A stretch of DNA of 64,000 bases from an uncultured Candidatus Saccharibacteria bacterium (GTDB lineage Bacteria > Patescibacteriota > Saccharimonadia > Saccharimonadales > Saccharimonadaceae), in contig CAQRDK010000002.1 of the NCBI GenBank assembly GCA_948868795.1, positions 82,180 through 146,179 of the forward strand, in the 5' to 3' direction. The position numbers and the translations under genes are program-made. The notes beneath the pieces were generated by a model. That model had not been told where the DNA came from and did not search any database. It saw only the letters and a list, made by a program, of their open reading frames with translations. Shown here one piece after another: positions 52,273 through 59,788 of this stretch; the first letter of the stretch is position 1, and every line of letters starts with the position of its first letter.

Positions 52273-52379
52273 ATGGCTCACCGTCGACATCAAAGCGCAA
52301 CCATACAACAACCATTCGCAAAGCGCCGCGAGCCGCGTCGGTAATGCCATCAGAAATGCCTCACCCAAAGGAGGTAATT

Positions 52380-52847
52380 ATGAAATACAAAACTATCATC
52401 GCGGCAGTTTTGATGCTAACTGCCGTGACCTTCGGCGCCGCTCGGCCAGCGCTCGCGGTCAAATGTCCGCCTCATAGCGAACGTAACCCAGGTGACACCG
52501 AGGCAGAAATCTCCGGCATTAACAGCGTCGCTCAATGTAATCTCCCCGTCGAGCAGAAAGGCGAAGGTCTCCTCGACAGAGTCTCGGCGGTTATCAATAT
52601 CGTCCTCGGTATGGTCGGAATTATCGCCGTCGTCGTCATTATCATCGGCGGCATCAGTTTTATCATGTCTCAAGGCGATCCCGGTAAAGTCATGAAGGCC
52701 CGCAACACGATTCTCTACGGCGTCGTCGGGATCGTCGTTGCATTGTCGGCCTTCTTAATCGTCAACTTCGTGCTTGATAGTCTTTTCAGTAGCAAAACGA
52801 CGTCTACTCCCTCGTCGAGTTCATCCTCCTCATCGCAAGAAAAATAG
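52380..52847 (+). CDS. TrbC/VirB2-like pilin
   Basis: 155 aa from ATG 52380 behind AAAGGAGGTAATT. Signal peptide (to about ARPALA), a Cys-containing hydrophilic loop, two membrane helices (about 75-97 and 110-133) as in TrbC/VirB2 pilins, and a Ser-rich tail. VirB2-type pilins form conjugation or secretion pili; single copies of this kind are widespread in CPR bacteria, where their role is unsettled. No other type IV secretion gene is nearby. Confidence 0.7.
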   Translation: MKYKTIIAAVLMLTAVTFGAARPALAVKCPPHSERNPGDTEAEISGINSVAQCNLPVEQKGEGLLDRVSAVINIVLGMVGIIAVVVIIIGGISFIMSQGDPGKVMKARNTILYGVVGIVVALSAFLIVNFVLDSLFSSKTTSTPSSSSSSSSQEK

Positions 52848-52854
52848 TCCGTCA

Positions 52855-52880
52855 AAAATCCCCTCGCAAGAGGGGATTTT
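52855..52880. terminator. Bidirectional terminator after the pilin gene
   Basis: Perfect 11-bp stem AAAATCCCCTC/GAGGGGATTTT with loop GCAA, between convergent pilin and rpmA genes. Confidence 0.9.
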
Positions 52881-52921
52881 CAGTAATTGCGTAATCTCAA
52901 AAACAACAAGTCCGCGAACTT

Positions 52922-53194
52922 TTAGCGTACTTCGACGCGCACGCGTGGCACATTTTTGCCAGAGAAGTGCGACTTTTTCGTCTTCACGAAAGTCACCACG
53001 CCGTCTTTCGCTGCATGAATCGTGAAATTGCGGCTCATGTAAGTCCCAGGGCCAGCAATCTTGGTGCTACCAGTCTGGCGCACGAGGACTTCGCCGTTGC
53101 GAACTTTTTGGCCACCGAAACGCTTCACACCGAGGCGTTGGCCGGCGTTGTTATGGATGTTTTTGGCGGTACCGCCAGCTTTGACATGTGACAT
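52922..53194 (-). CDS. rpmA: Ribosomal protein bL27
   Basis: 90 aa. Normal bL27: MSHVKAGGTAKNIHNNAGQRLGVKRFGGQKVRNG, then QTGSTKIAGPGTYMSRNFT (split here for clarity). It has no Firmicutes-type N-terminal extension, so the N-terminus reaching the peptidyl-transferase centre needs no protease. rplU is not adjacent. It starts right at the end of the methylase gene. Confidence 0.95.
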   Translation of the reverse strand: MSHVKAGGTAKNIHNNAGQRLGVKRFGGQKVRNGEVLVRQTGSTKIAGPGTYMSRNFTIHAAKDGVVTFVKTKKSHFSGKNVPRVRVEVR

Positions 53195-53195
53195 A

Positions 53196-54305
53196 CTACT
53201 TCTTCCTTAAAACTATTATTTCTCTGGCGACCACCTGACCATCGCGATGATAAAGCAGGTCTTTTTGCCCCAGATTCTTAAAACTACATACATTATAGCG
53301 CAGATTACTAATTTCGTCAAGGAGATTTAACCTCTCATAACTCCCGTCCGGCCTGAGCCACGCTGGCACCGCCATCACCACCGGTGTCCCCTCCCGAATC
53401 TGCCCCGCCAAGTTCTTCAAGAACCCCAACACAATTGCTCCACACTCCTGTTTCGCCTGCTTCAATTTAATCTCCGCCGGCGGTAGCGACATCGGCGGTC
53501 CGAGATAACCTTCGCACGCCACCGCACCAATCGGCGCCGTCCATTGAAAATGCTGCGCATCGCCCTCCGCCACGTCGATCGCCAGATCGGGCATCCCTGC
53601 CGTCTTCGCCAACCACTCCAGATTTCTCTCGGAATACTGCACCATCCGCTCGCTAAGATCCGTCCCGTAGGGAACGTAACCCATCAGCGCCGCCTCCTGC
53701 AAAACCACCCCTGTCCCGCAAAACGGGTCTAGCAGCCTCGAACCTTTCGCTAAATCTCCACACAAGTTAATCAAAATCTGCGCCAACTTCGGCGGCAGCA
53801 TCCCAACTTTCGCGTCCCTAGCCGGCCGTTTCCGGTCGCGCTCGACATAACCTTCAATATCTTGCACGCTAATCACCCGATAATATCGCCCGCCATTCTT
53901 CAGAATCTCAAGTTTCGTCGCACCAAACAGATGATTATGGATACTCGTTGCGCTCGACAGCACTGCCGTCTTGTTCGCGACCACTCGCACGCTTCTTCCC
54001 ATTTTCATCAGATTTCGTTTCATTCGTAAAGCCTCTTTTTGCGCCATAAAAGCCGAAGCCCCTCGCGAAAAGTCCGACACCCCGAGCGTAATCTTGCCCT
54101 CCGCCGGCAAATCAGACCACAAATCCGACAATTTAACCTCTTTCGCAATCTTCAAAGTCCCGCCCAGCCGTCGCACGTCCGGTCTCTCGTCAGCTTCAAA
54201 CTCCGCAAGTTCTGGCGCAATTTTCCGCACATTCTTAAACAAACTCTCTAACTCGGCCACCGATATCAGCGGTTGCCGCCCCAAAACCGCGACATATTTC
54301 TTCAT
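53196..54305 (-). CDS. Trm11-like RNA (guanine-N2) methyltransferase family protein
   Basis: 369 aa. N-terminal THUMP-like region (to about 160) and a C-terminal Rossmann methylase with LDPFCGTGVVLQEA (SAM site) and YGTDLSERMVQYSERNLEW. The usual catalytic (N/D)PPY motif reads EGYLGPP here, so activity or base specificity may differ. Likely modifies tRNA. Leaderless: TGATATAAT ends 6 bases before ATG 54305. Confidence 0.78.
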   Translation of the reverse strand: MKKYVAVLGRQPLISVAELESLFKNVRKIAPELAEFEADERPDVRRLGGTLKIAKEVKLSDLWSDLPAEGKITLGVSDFSRGASAFMAQKEALRMKRNLMKMGRSVRVVANKTAVLSSATSIHNHLFGATKLEILKNGGRYYRVISVQDIEGYVERDRKRPARDAKVGMLPPKLAQILINLCGDLAKGSRLLDPFCGTGVVLQEAALMGYVPYGTDLSERMVQYSERNLEWLAKTAGMPDLAIDVAEGDAQHFQWTAPIGAVACEGYLGPPMSLPPAEIKLKQAKQECGAIVLGFLKNLAGQIREGTPVVMAVPAWLRPDGSYERLNLLDEISNLRYNVCSFKNLGQKDLLYHRDGQVVAREIIVLRKK

Positions 54306-54320
54306 AACTTAATTATATCA

Positions 54321-54366
54321 TGTTATAATGACGAGCAACGAACGAAAGACATGCTAGCATGTTTTT
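54321..54366 (+). promoter_or_regulatory. Extended -10 followed by a short palindromic hairpin
   Basis: TGTTATAAT (-10 at 54324-54329), then ACATGCTAGCATGT (54349-54362) and TTTTT. A promoter with an immediate terminator; the product would be about 30 nt. May be only a terminator or a pausing site. Confidence 0.4.
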
Positions 54367-54388
54367 CTGCGCGCGAGGAAATTACAGT

Positions 54389-54413
54389 ATAAGTCGAAGA
54401 CTTATGCTATAAT
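54389..54413 (+). promoter_or_regulatory. Promoter with inverted repeat, 54422 gene
   Basis: ATAAGTC (54389-54395) and GACTTAT (54399-54405) form a 7-bp inverted repeat directly before TGCTATAAT (-10 at 54408-54413). It is well placed for a repressor. The -10 lies 8 bases before the ATG. Confidence 0.55.
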
Positions 54414-54421
54414 ATAGAAAT

Positions 54422-55645
54422 ATGAGTAATTTTCGCAAAATCCTTACGGTTCTTACCCTAATTCTAGTTGTTTTCGTGGTCTGGAGCGCCCGAGAAGACA
54501 TTATGAGTGCTATTGGCTATCTCGCTAATACGAATCTCTTTTTCGTTTTTCTCTTAATCCCTGAGCAGCTCTTTATGTACTATTGTGCCGGCCAGATCTT
54601 CTTCTCCTACATGGCTGCGAAGGGTCGCGCTGAAATCGCGCACCGACCTGGCCGCAAGCGCAAGAAAACTACTGAGGCCGACGCCATCAATGCCGAAGCT
54701 GCCGCTGCTCAAAAAGCTACCCAGAAATCCGACACTAAAGCTGAAGCTACTGCTAAAACTGACGCCAAATCCGGCCCCGCGCCGAAAAAGTTCTCCTCTT
54801 GGCTACTCGCGCGCATCTCATTCGAGCTCAACTTCGTCAACCACGCTATTCCAAGTGGTGGTTTTGCCGGCCTCGGTTACATTACTTGGCGCCTCAAGGA
54901 ATTTGGTTCTTCCGTTGGCCAAACCAGCTTTATGTATGCCCTCCGCTACGCCATCACCATCCTCGCCAACCAATTCCAGACCGTCGTCGCTATTATCATC
55001 CTCATTGCCACCGGCGGCATTGTCGAAGGCTCTTGGTGGGTGGTCGGCCTCACTAGCTTAATTTGTGTTGGTATCGTAGTTGGTCTTGCTGCAGTCGTCA
55101 TCATCGCCAGCAGCCGCGACCGCATTAACTGGTTCGCTCGCATCGCCACCAAGTTCATCAACGGCCTAGTGAATATCGTCACCTTCGGTCATAAGCGCCA
55201 AGTTATCAAGAACGAACAAATCGAAGATTATCTCGGCGACGTCTACAAAGATCTCACCGTTGCCCGCAAGAACAAGAAAATCCTCATCCATCCGATTATT
55301 TGGGGTGCCATTTATAGCTTCCTCGAAATCGCGACTTATTGGCTCGTCGGTATCAGTATGGGGCACATCGAAATCCTCCCGCAAATTATGATCGCTGAAG
55401 CTATCGCGAGCGTCATTGGAGCTGTCATGCTTACCCCGGGTGGCGTCGGCGGCTACGAAGGCACGATGATTTTCCTCATGTCCGTCCTCGGCGTTGATGC
55501 TGGTCTAGCGACCGCCGTCGTCATCACGACTCGCGTCGTTGTCCTCATCGGTACCATCGTGAGTGGTTACGGCTTCTACCAGAATGCTGTCTCTAAAATT
55601 GGCAAAAAAGAGCGCGAGCAGATTATGCGCGAGGTCGGCGAATAG
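54422..55645 (+). CDS. Flippase-like membrane protein (LPG synthase TM/UPF0104 family)
   Basis: 407 aa, about eight membrane helices. A charged Ala/Lys/Thr insertion (about residues 75-120) separates helices 2 and 3. Conserved family block NFVNHAIPSGGFAGLGYITWR (split: NFVNHAIPSGGFAGLG) and GGVGGYEGTMIFLM near the C-terminus. Relatives are MprF/AglD-type proteins that flip or transfer lipid-linked groups; no catalytic C-terminal domain here. Leaderless. Stop overlaps the xseA GTG. Confidence 0.8.
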   Translation: MSNFRKILTVLTLILVVFVVWSAREDIMSAIGYLANTNLFFVFLLIPEQLFMYYCAGQIFFSYMAAKGRAEIAHRPGRKRKKTTEADAINAEAAAAQKATQKSDTKAEATAKTDAKSGPAPKKFSSWLLARISFELNFVNHAIPSGGFAGLGYITWRLKEFGSSVGQTSFMYALRYAITILANQFQTVVAIIILIATGGIVEGSWWVVGLTSLICVGIVVGLAAVVIIASSRDRINWFARIATKFINGLVNIVTFGHKRQVIKNEQIEDYLGDVYKDLTVARKNKKILIHPIIWGAIYSFLEIATYWLVGISMGHIEILPQIMIAEAIASVIGAVMLTPGGVGGYEGTMIFLMSVLGVDAGLATAVVITTRVVVLIGTIVSGYGFYQNAVSKIGKKEREQIMREVGE

Positions 55646-56823
55646 TGTTTGAAGGCTTCGACGGCTGGCTCCGTATCAAAGATGACCCCGCCGATTCCGA
55701 CCATGACGCCGGCGAAGAGCGCCCTTATCGCGTTTCCGAACTTATCAATCATTGTAATTTTATCCTCGAGCGTGAATTTGACGACGTTCTCGTCGAGGGC
55801 GAAGTTGCCAGTTTTAAAGTCAACCAAGGTAAATGGGTTTTCTTCGACCTGAAGGAAGAGGATTTTAGCCTCAACTGTTTCATGCCCTTGAACCAGCTTC
55901 ACGTTGCGTTGACTGACGGCATGAAAATCCGCGCCCGAGTTTTGCCAAAAGTTACGAAATGGGGAAAATTTTCGCTCACCGTCCGTCAGGTTCTTCCCGT
56001 CGGCGAAGGGAACATCAAGAAAAGTTTCGAGTTGTTGAAGAAAAAACTTACCGCCGAAGGACTTTTTGACCCCGCGAAGAAGCGTCCGCTCCCCGCGAAC
56101 TTATCGAAAATCGGTGTTATTTCTTCGACGAATGCCGCCGGCTATCTCGACTTTCTGAAAATCCTCGACAACCGTTGGGGTGGTCTCGAAATCAAAACCG
56201 TCAACACGCAAGTTCAAGGCCTGAGCGCCCCGGAACAAATCGTCCGTGCGCTCGAATATCTCAACCAACATTCCGACGTTGAAGTGATCGCCATCTTGCG
56301 CGGCGGCGGCAGCGCCGACGATCTCGCGGCTTTCAATGACGAGAAACTCGCCCACGCGATTGCGGCAAGCCGCATCCCCGTCATCACCGGTATTGGCCAC
56401 GAAATCGACGAAAGTCTCGCCGACCTTGCCGCCGATGTTCGCGCCTCCACTCCATCGAACGCCGCTGAGCGCCTCACTCCCGACCGTTCCGCCGCCCTCT
56501 ACCGCATTCGCAATAACCTTGCCAACACGCGCCGCTACCTTCTGGACCAAATCACTCAAACTAGTCAGCAGCTTTCTGAAACTCTCCGCGCCGCCAAACA
56601 GCTTATTCTCCAAAAACTTACCCTCGCCGAACAGCATGTCGCCTCCACTAAAAAAGTTCTCGCTAGTTTTAATCCCGAGGAAGTTTTACGTCGAGGCTAC
56701 GCTATCCTCGTCAGCGAACATTCCCCTGGCCAATCCACAGAATATTCCCCAGGAGATGTTGTAAAAATTACAACGCTTTCACAAACTTTAACCGCGGAGA
56801 TACAAAATGTCCAAAAACGCTAA
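55645..56823 (+). CDS. xseA: Exodeoxyribonuclease VII large subunit
   Basis: 392 aa, GTG start overlapping the previous stop. N-terminal OB fold (YRVSELINHCNFILEREFDDVLVEGEV) and catalytic core (KIGVISSTNAAGYLDF, RGGGSADDLAAFNDEKLA, TGIGHEIDESLADLAAD). The C-terminal coiled coil is shorter than in E. coli. Carries palindrome copy 3. Starts with about 28 extra residues before the OB fold. Confidence 0.93.
   Translation: MFEGFDGWLRIKDDPADSDHDAGEERPYRVSELINHCNFILEREFDDVLVEGEVASFKVNQGKWVFFDLKEEDFSLNCFMPLNQLHVALTDGMKIRARVLPKVTKWGKFSLTVRQVLPVGEGNIKKSFELLKKKLTAEGLFDPAKKRPLPANLSKIGVISSTNAAGYLDFLKILDNRWGGLEIKTVNTQVQGLSAPEQIVRALEYLNQHSDVEVIAILRGGGSADDLAAFNDEKLAHAIAASRIPVITGIGHEIDESLADLAADVRASTPSNAAERLTPDRSAALYRIRNNLANTRRYLLDQITQTSQQLSETLRAAKQLILQKLTLAEQHVASTKKVLASFNPEEVLRRGYAILVSEHSPGQSTEYSPGDVVKITTLSQTLTAEIQNVQKR
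56758..56774. repeat. 17-bp palindrome GTTGTAAAAATTACAAC, copy 3
   Basis: In the last codons of xseA, encoding VVKITTL exactly as copy 1 does in pheT, an unrelated protein. Spacing: 8.8 kb from copy 1 to 2 and 9.2 kb from 2 to 3. Confidence 0.8.
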
Positions 56824-57025
56824 CCAAAAAAACGACCAACCGTCCATCAGCCAAAAACTCGCCGAACTCGACGCGGCCGTTGAGTGGTTTTATGGTGACG
56901 ATTTTTCTCTCGACGAAGCCCTCGATAAGTATCAGTCCGCCACGAATCTTGCTAAAGAAATTGAAAAAGACCTAAGCGAGATGAAAAATAAAGTCGAAGT
57001 TCTAGAGGACTTTACAAAAAGTTAG
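56807..57025 (+). CDS. xseB: Exodeoxyribonuclease VII small subunit
   Basis: 72 aa, overlapping xseA by 17 bases. Helical hairpin with FSLDEALDKYQSATNLAKEIE, the family core. Forms the complex with XseA. Confidence 0.88.
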   Translation: MSKNANQKNDQPSISQKLAELDAAVEWFYGDDFSLDEALDKYQSATNLAKEIEKDLSEMKNKVEVLEDFTKS

Positions 57026-57046
57026 CATTTGCGTTATAATAATACT

Positions 57047-57838
57047 ATGGAAAGCCAACCTCTTCCGCCGAATCCGAATATTAATCCTAGCGTTGTCAAT
57101 GCACCAGCGACGCAGCCTTTTGCTCCCTCTGCCCCCGGCTCGGTGTCGCTTAATACTGGAGCTCCGCTCAGCTCCGCCCATATGTACGCTCCGACCACGA
57201 ATAAAAAGCATTATACGGCTATTTTGACCGTTCTGCTCATCCTTGCTGTCGCTGTCGCAATTCTTTTCGCCTGGCTTTATATCCAAAAGAACTCCGAATA
57301 CCAGACCGCACGCACTGATGTCGACTCTCAAATTGATGCCGCCGTCGCCATGGCTCGCGCCGAAACCACGACTAAGATGGAAGAAGAATTCGCCGAGCGT
57401 GAAAAGTACCCTTATCGTAACTTCGCCGGACCCGCCGACTACGGTAGCCTCGGCTTCGAATATCCGCAGACTTGGAGTGTCTATGTCGCGAAGGACGCCT
57501 CGAACGGTGGTGACTACGAGGCTTATCTGAATCCCGTCGAAGTTCAGCCGGTTAGTCGCTCTACAATCAACGCCCTGCGCGTCACGATTAAAGACGCTTC
57601 TTTCGAGACTGCTCTCCGTCAGTATGAAAACTTCGTCAAAAGTGGTCGCCTCACACTCTCTACTCGTAGCGTTGGCGGCACTCTCGCCAATCTCTACATT
57701 GGCGACCTTCCGGATGGTATTCGTGGCGCCATGGCCGCTTTTAAACTTCGTGACAAGACCGTCATGATTCAGACCGACGCCGAACTCTTCATTGATGAGT
57801 TCTACAAAATCCTCGATACTACCACCTTCGTCAACTAA
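57047..57838 (+). CDS. Membrane-anchored protein with extracytoplasmic domain, unknown
   Basis: 263 aa from ATG 57047; a TATAAT box (57035-57040) ends 6 bases before it. Pro/Asn/Ala-rich disordered N-terminus (about 55 residues), one membrane helix (YTAILTVLLILAVAVAILFAWLY), short coiled coil and an alpha/beta domain (YPYRNFAGPADYGSLGFEYP, WSVYV) reminiscent of PsbP-like lipoproteins. No clear family. Confidence 0.6.
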   Translation: MESQPLPPNPNINPSVVNAPATQPFAPSAPGSVSLNTGAPLSSAHMYAPTTNKKHYTAILTVLLILAVAVAILFAWLYIQKNSEYQTARTDVDSQIDAAVAMARAETTTKMEEEFAEREKYPYRNFAGPADYGSLGFEYPQTWSVYVAKDASNGGDYEAYLNPVEVQPVSRSTINALRVTIKDASFETALRQYENFVKSGRLTLSTRSVGGTLANLYIGDLPDGIRGAMAAFKLRDKTVMIQTDAELFIDEFYKILDTTTFVN

Positions 57839-57868
57839 TCTCTCCTCATTCTGTGCTATAATAACCTC

Positions 57869-58561
57869 ATGAGAAGTGAGGAGGTAAACGGTATTCTTGT
57901 GGCTGCGCACGATTTGAAAGCGCCGCTCGCCCTTATGCGTCAGCTCGCCCTTTCGCTTGATCTTGCCGATGACCAGCCGACTCGCCAGCATATTCAGTCG
58001 CAGCTCGTCAGCGTCTCCGAACGCGCTATGCGCCAAGTCAACGATCTCGCCAAAATTGCTCGCCTCGAGGATGGGCTATTTGAAATGGAGCCGCTCAGCG
58101 TGCGCAATCTCTGCGACGAAGTCGCTCATGAGCTTCGTCCGCTTTTCCGCTACGAAAATCGCCAACTCAAGCTCACTTACAATAACCGCTCGCGTCTCGC
58201 GATTGCCAATCACGACCTCCTCCATAGCGTCATCTATAACTTTTGTACGAACGCTATTCATTATTCCGATCGCGACACTTCCAGCATACTCACGATCACT
58301 GACGCTAGCGACAAAATCCGAATCGGCGTGCGTGATTTTGGCCCAGCTTTGCCAGCCAAAATCTGGCGCGAACTCCGCCAGGGAACTTTCAATGCCCCGG
58401 CAAGTATCGCCATGCGCCCTGGCAGTTCCGGTCTCGGTCTCTATATTGCCTCCGAATTTGCTCGCCATATGCGCGCTCGTTTAGGCGCTATTCGTCACCG
58501 CGACGGCACCAGTTTTTTCATCGACCTGCCCATCTCTAACCAAACAAGCCTTTTCGCATGA
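57869..58561 (+). CDS. Histidine kinase without sensor domain
   Basis: 230 aa. HisKA helix with AHDLKAPLALMRQLA (phospho-acceptor His near residue 14), N box NFCTNAIHYS, G1 VRDFGP and G2 SGLGLYIA. No membrane helix or sensor precedes the kinase, so input must come from partners. Leaderless (TGCTATAAT, 6 bases). Its TGA overlaps the ATG of the response regulator. Confidence 0.85.
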   Translation: MRSEEVNGILVAAHDLKAPLALMRQLALSLDLADDQPTRQHIQSQLVSVSERAMRQVNDLAKIARLEDGLFEMEPLSVRNLCDEVAHELRPLFRYENRQLKLTYNNRSRLAIANHDLLHSVIYNFCTNAIHYSDRDTSSILTITDASDKIRIGVRDFGPALPAKIWRELRQGTFNAPASIAMRPGSSGLGLYIASEFARHMRARLGAIRHRDGTSFFIDLPISNQTSLFA

Positions 58562-59070
58562 CCAGTATAACCAATATAACCAGTATGACCAGCACGCCCA
58601 ACGCTAACCCATCAACCGTCTTCATCATCGAAGATGATCCGCTCATGGCGGAATGTATTTCTCGCGCCGCTTCTAGAACTCTTGTATCTTCCAAAAACAA
58701 CTCCTCCGCAAACTCCCCGACCATCAAAATCTTCCCTGACGCCATCTCCGCCATCAACGCGCTCTCCGGTCGCCTTCCCGATCTCATTATCCTCGACATC
58801 CTTCTAAATGGCCCCGATGGCTTCACTTTCCTTAATGAGATAATCTCCTATACCGACACGGCCAAAATCCCCGTCATCATCGTCACTTCCCTAAACCTCT
58901 CCAGCGAGAACCTCATCCACTATGGCGTCCGCACCGTCTTGAATAAGGAAGCCATGACTCCAGCCGATATTCAAAAAGCCGTTCGCGCCGCTCTTCAATC
59001 CACCGAAGCTTACGACGTCGCCCTTGAACAGCCTAACTCGCTCATCGAAAGCTCCGCCCATGCCCGCTGA
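58558..59070 (+). CDS. Single-domain response regulator
   Basis: 170 aa. Receiver only: IIEDDPLMAE (acidic pair), LIILDILLNGPDG (phospho-acceptor Asp), IIVTSLN (Thr/Ser) and VLNKEAM (Lys). No DNA-binding output domain. The N-terminus is a short Thr/Ser/Ile/Asn repeat (MTSITNITSMTSTPN). Encoded with the kinase; overlaps recO. Confidence 0.85.
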   Translation: MTSITNITSMTSTPNANPSTVFIIEDDPLMAECISRAASRTLVSSKNNSSANSPTIKIFPDAISAINALSGRLPDLIILDILLNGPDGFTFLNEIISYTDTAKIPVIIVTSLNLSSENLIHYGVRTVLNKEAMTPADIQKAVRAALQSTEAYDVALEQPNSLIESSAHAR

Positions 59071-59746
59071 CCTTCGTACTCATGCTATCGTCCTCCGCCG
59101 CACAAACTACGGCGAGACCGACCGCATCCTCAATCTCCTCACGCCGGAAGGTAAGGTTGCCGCCCTCGCCCGCGGCGTCCGCAAGGAAAAGTCCCGCCTC
59201 GCCGGCGGCATTGAACTCTTTTCTGTCGCCGATGTTGTCATTCGTTACGGCCGGAATGCTCAAGCTCAAAGTCAACCTCTCGGCACTCTCACTAGCGCCA
59301 AAATGCTTGATTTCTATAGCAACATTCTCTCCGACATGTCGACGCTCGAGCTTGCCTCGACCTTGCTCAAAAAGCTCGACCGTGCCGCCGAGCAGACTGA
59401 CAATCCGGCCCACTTCGATCTTCTAAAACAATCCTTCGCCGGGCTCAACCGTGGCGACGGCCACGAGCTCGTCTCTGCCTGGTTCAATCTCAACTTTGCC
59501 CGCGCCTCTGGCGACGAGGTCAATCTCCTTTGCGATGTCGCTGGTCAGCCGCTCTCTCCCGACGCAACCTATCTCTGGGATCCGCTCGAAGCTGCCCTTC
59601 GGCCCGACCCATCCGGCAATATCCGCGCCCCCGAAATCAAACTCGCCCGCTTCCTCCTCGCAAACCCTCTTCGACTCGCCCGTAGAATTGAAAACCTCGC
59701 TACCCTCCTCCCTACGCTTACCCCACTCGTCAAATCTCTCGAATAG
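59060..59746 (+). CDS. recO: DNA repair protein RecO
   Basis: 228 aa from ATG 59060, inside the end of the regulator gene. N-terminal OB fold THAIVLRRTNYGETDRILNLLTPEGK (core HAIVLRRTNYGETDRI) and a helical C-terminal half. The C-terminal zinc Cys set of many RecO proteins is missing. Helps load RecA on SSB-coated DNA. Confidence 0.88.
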   Translation: MPADLRTHAIVLRRTNYGETDRILNLLTPEGKVAALARGVRKEKSRLAGGIELFSVADVVIRYGRNAQAQSQPLGTLTSAKMLDFYSNILSDMSTLELASTLLKKLDRAAEQTDNPAHFDLLKQSFAGLNRGDGHELVSAWFNLNFARASGDEVNLLCDVAGQPLSPDATYLWDPLEAALRPDPSGNIRAPEIKLARFLLANPLRLARRIENLATLLPTLTPLVKSLE

Positions 59747-59788
59747 CCATCCTTCGCAGATTTTCTATAGTTATGGTATAATATTCTC

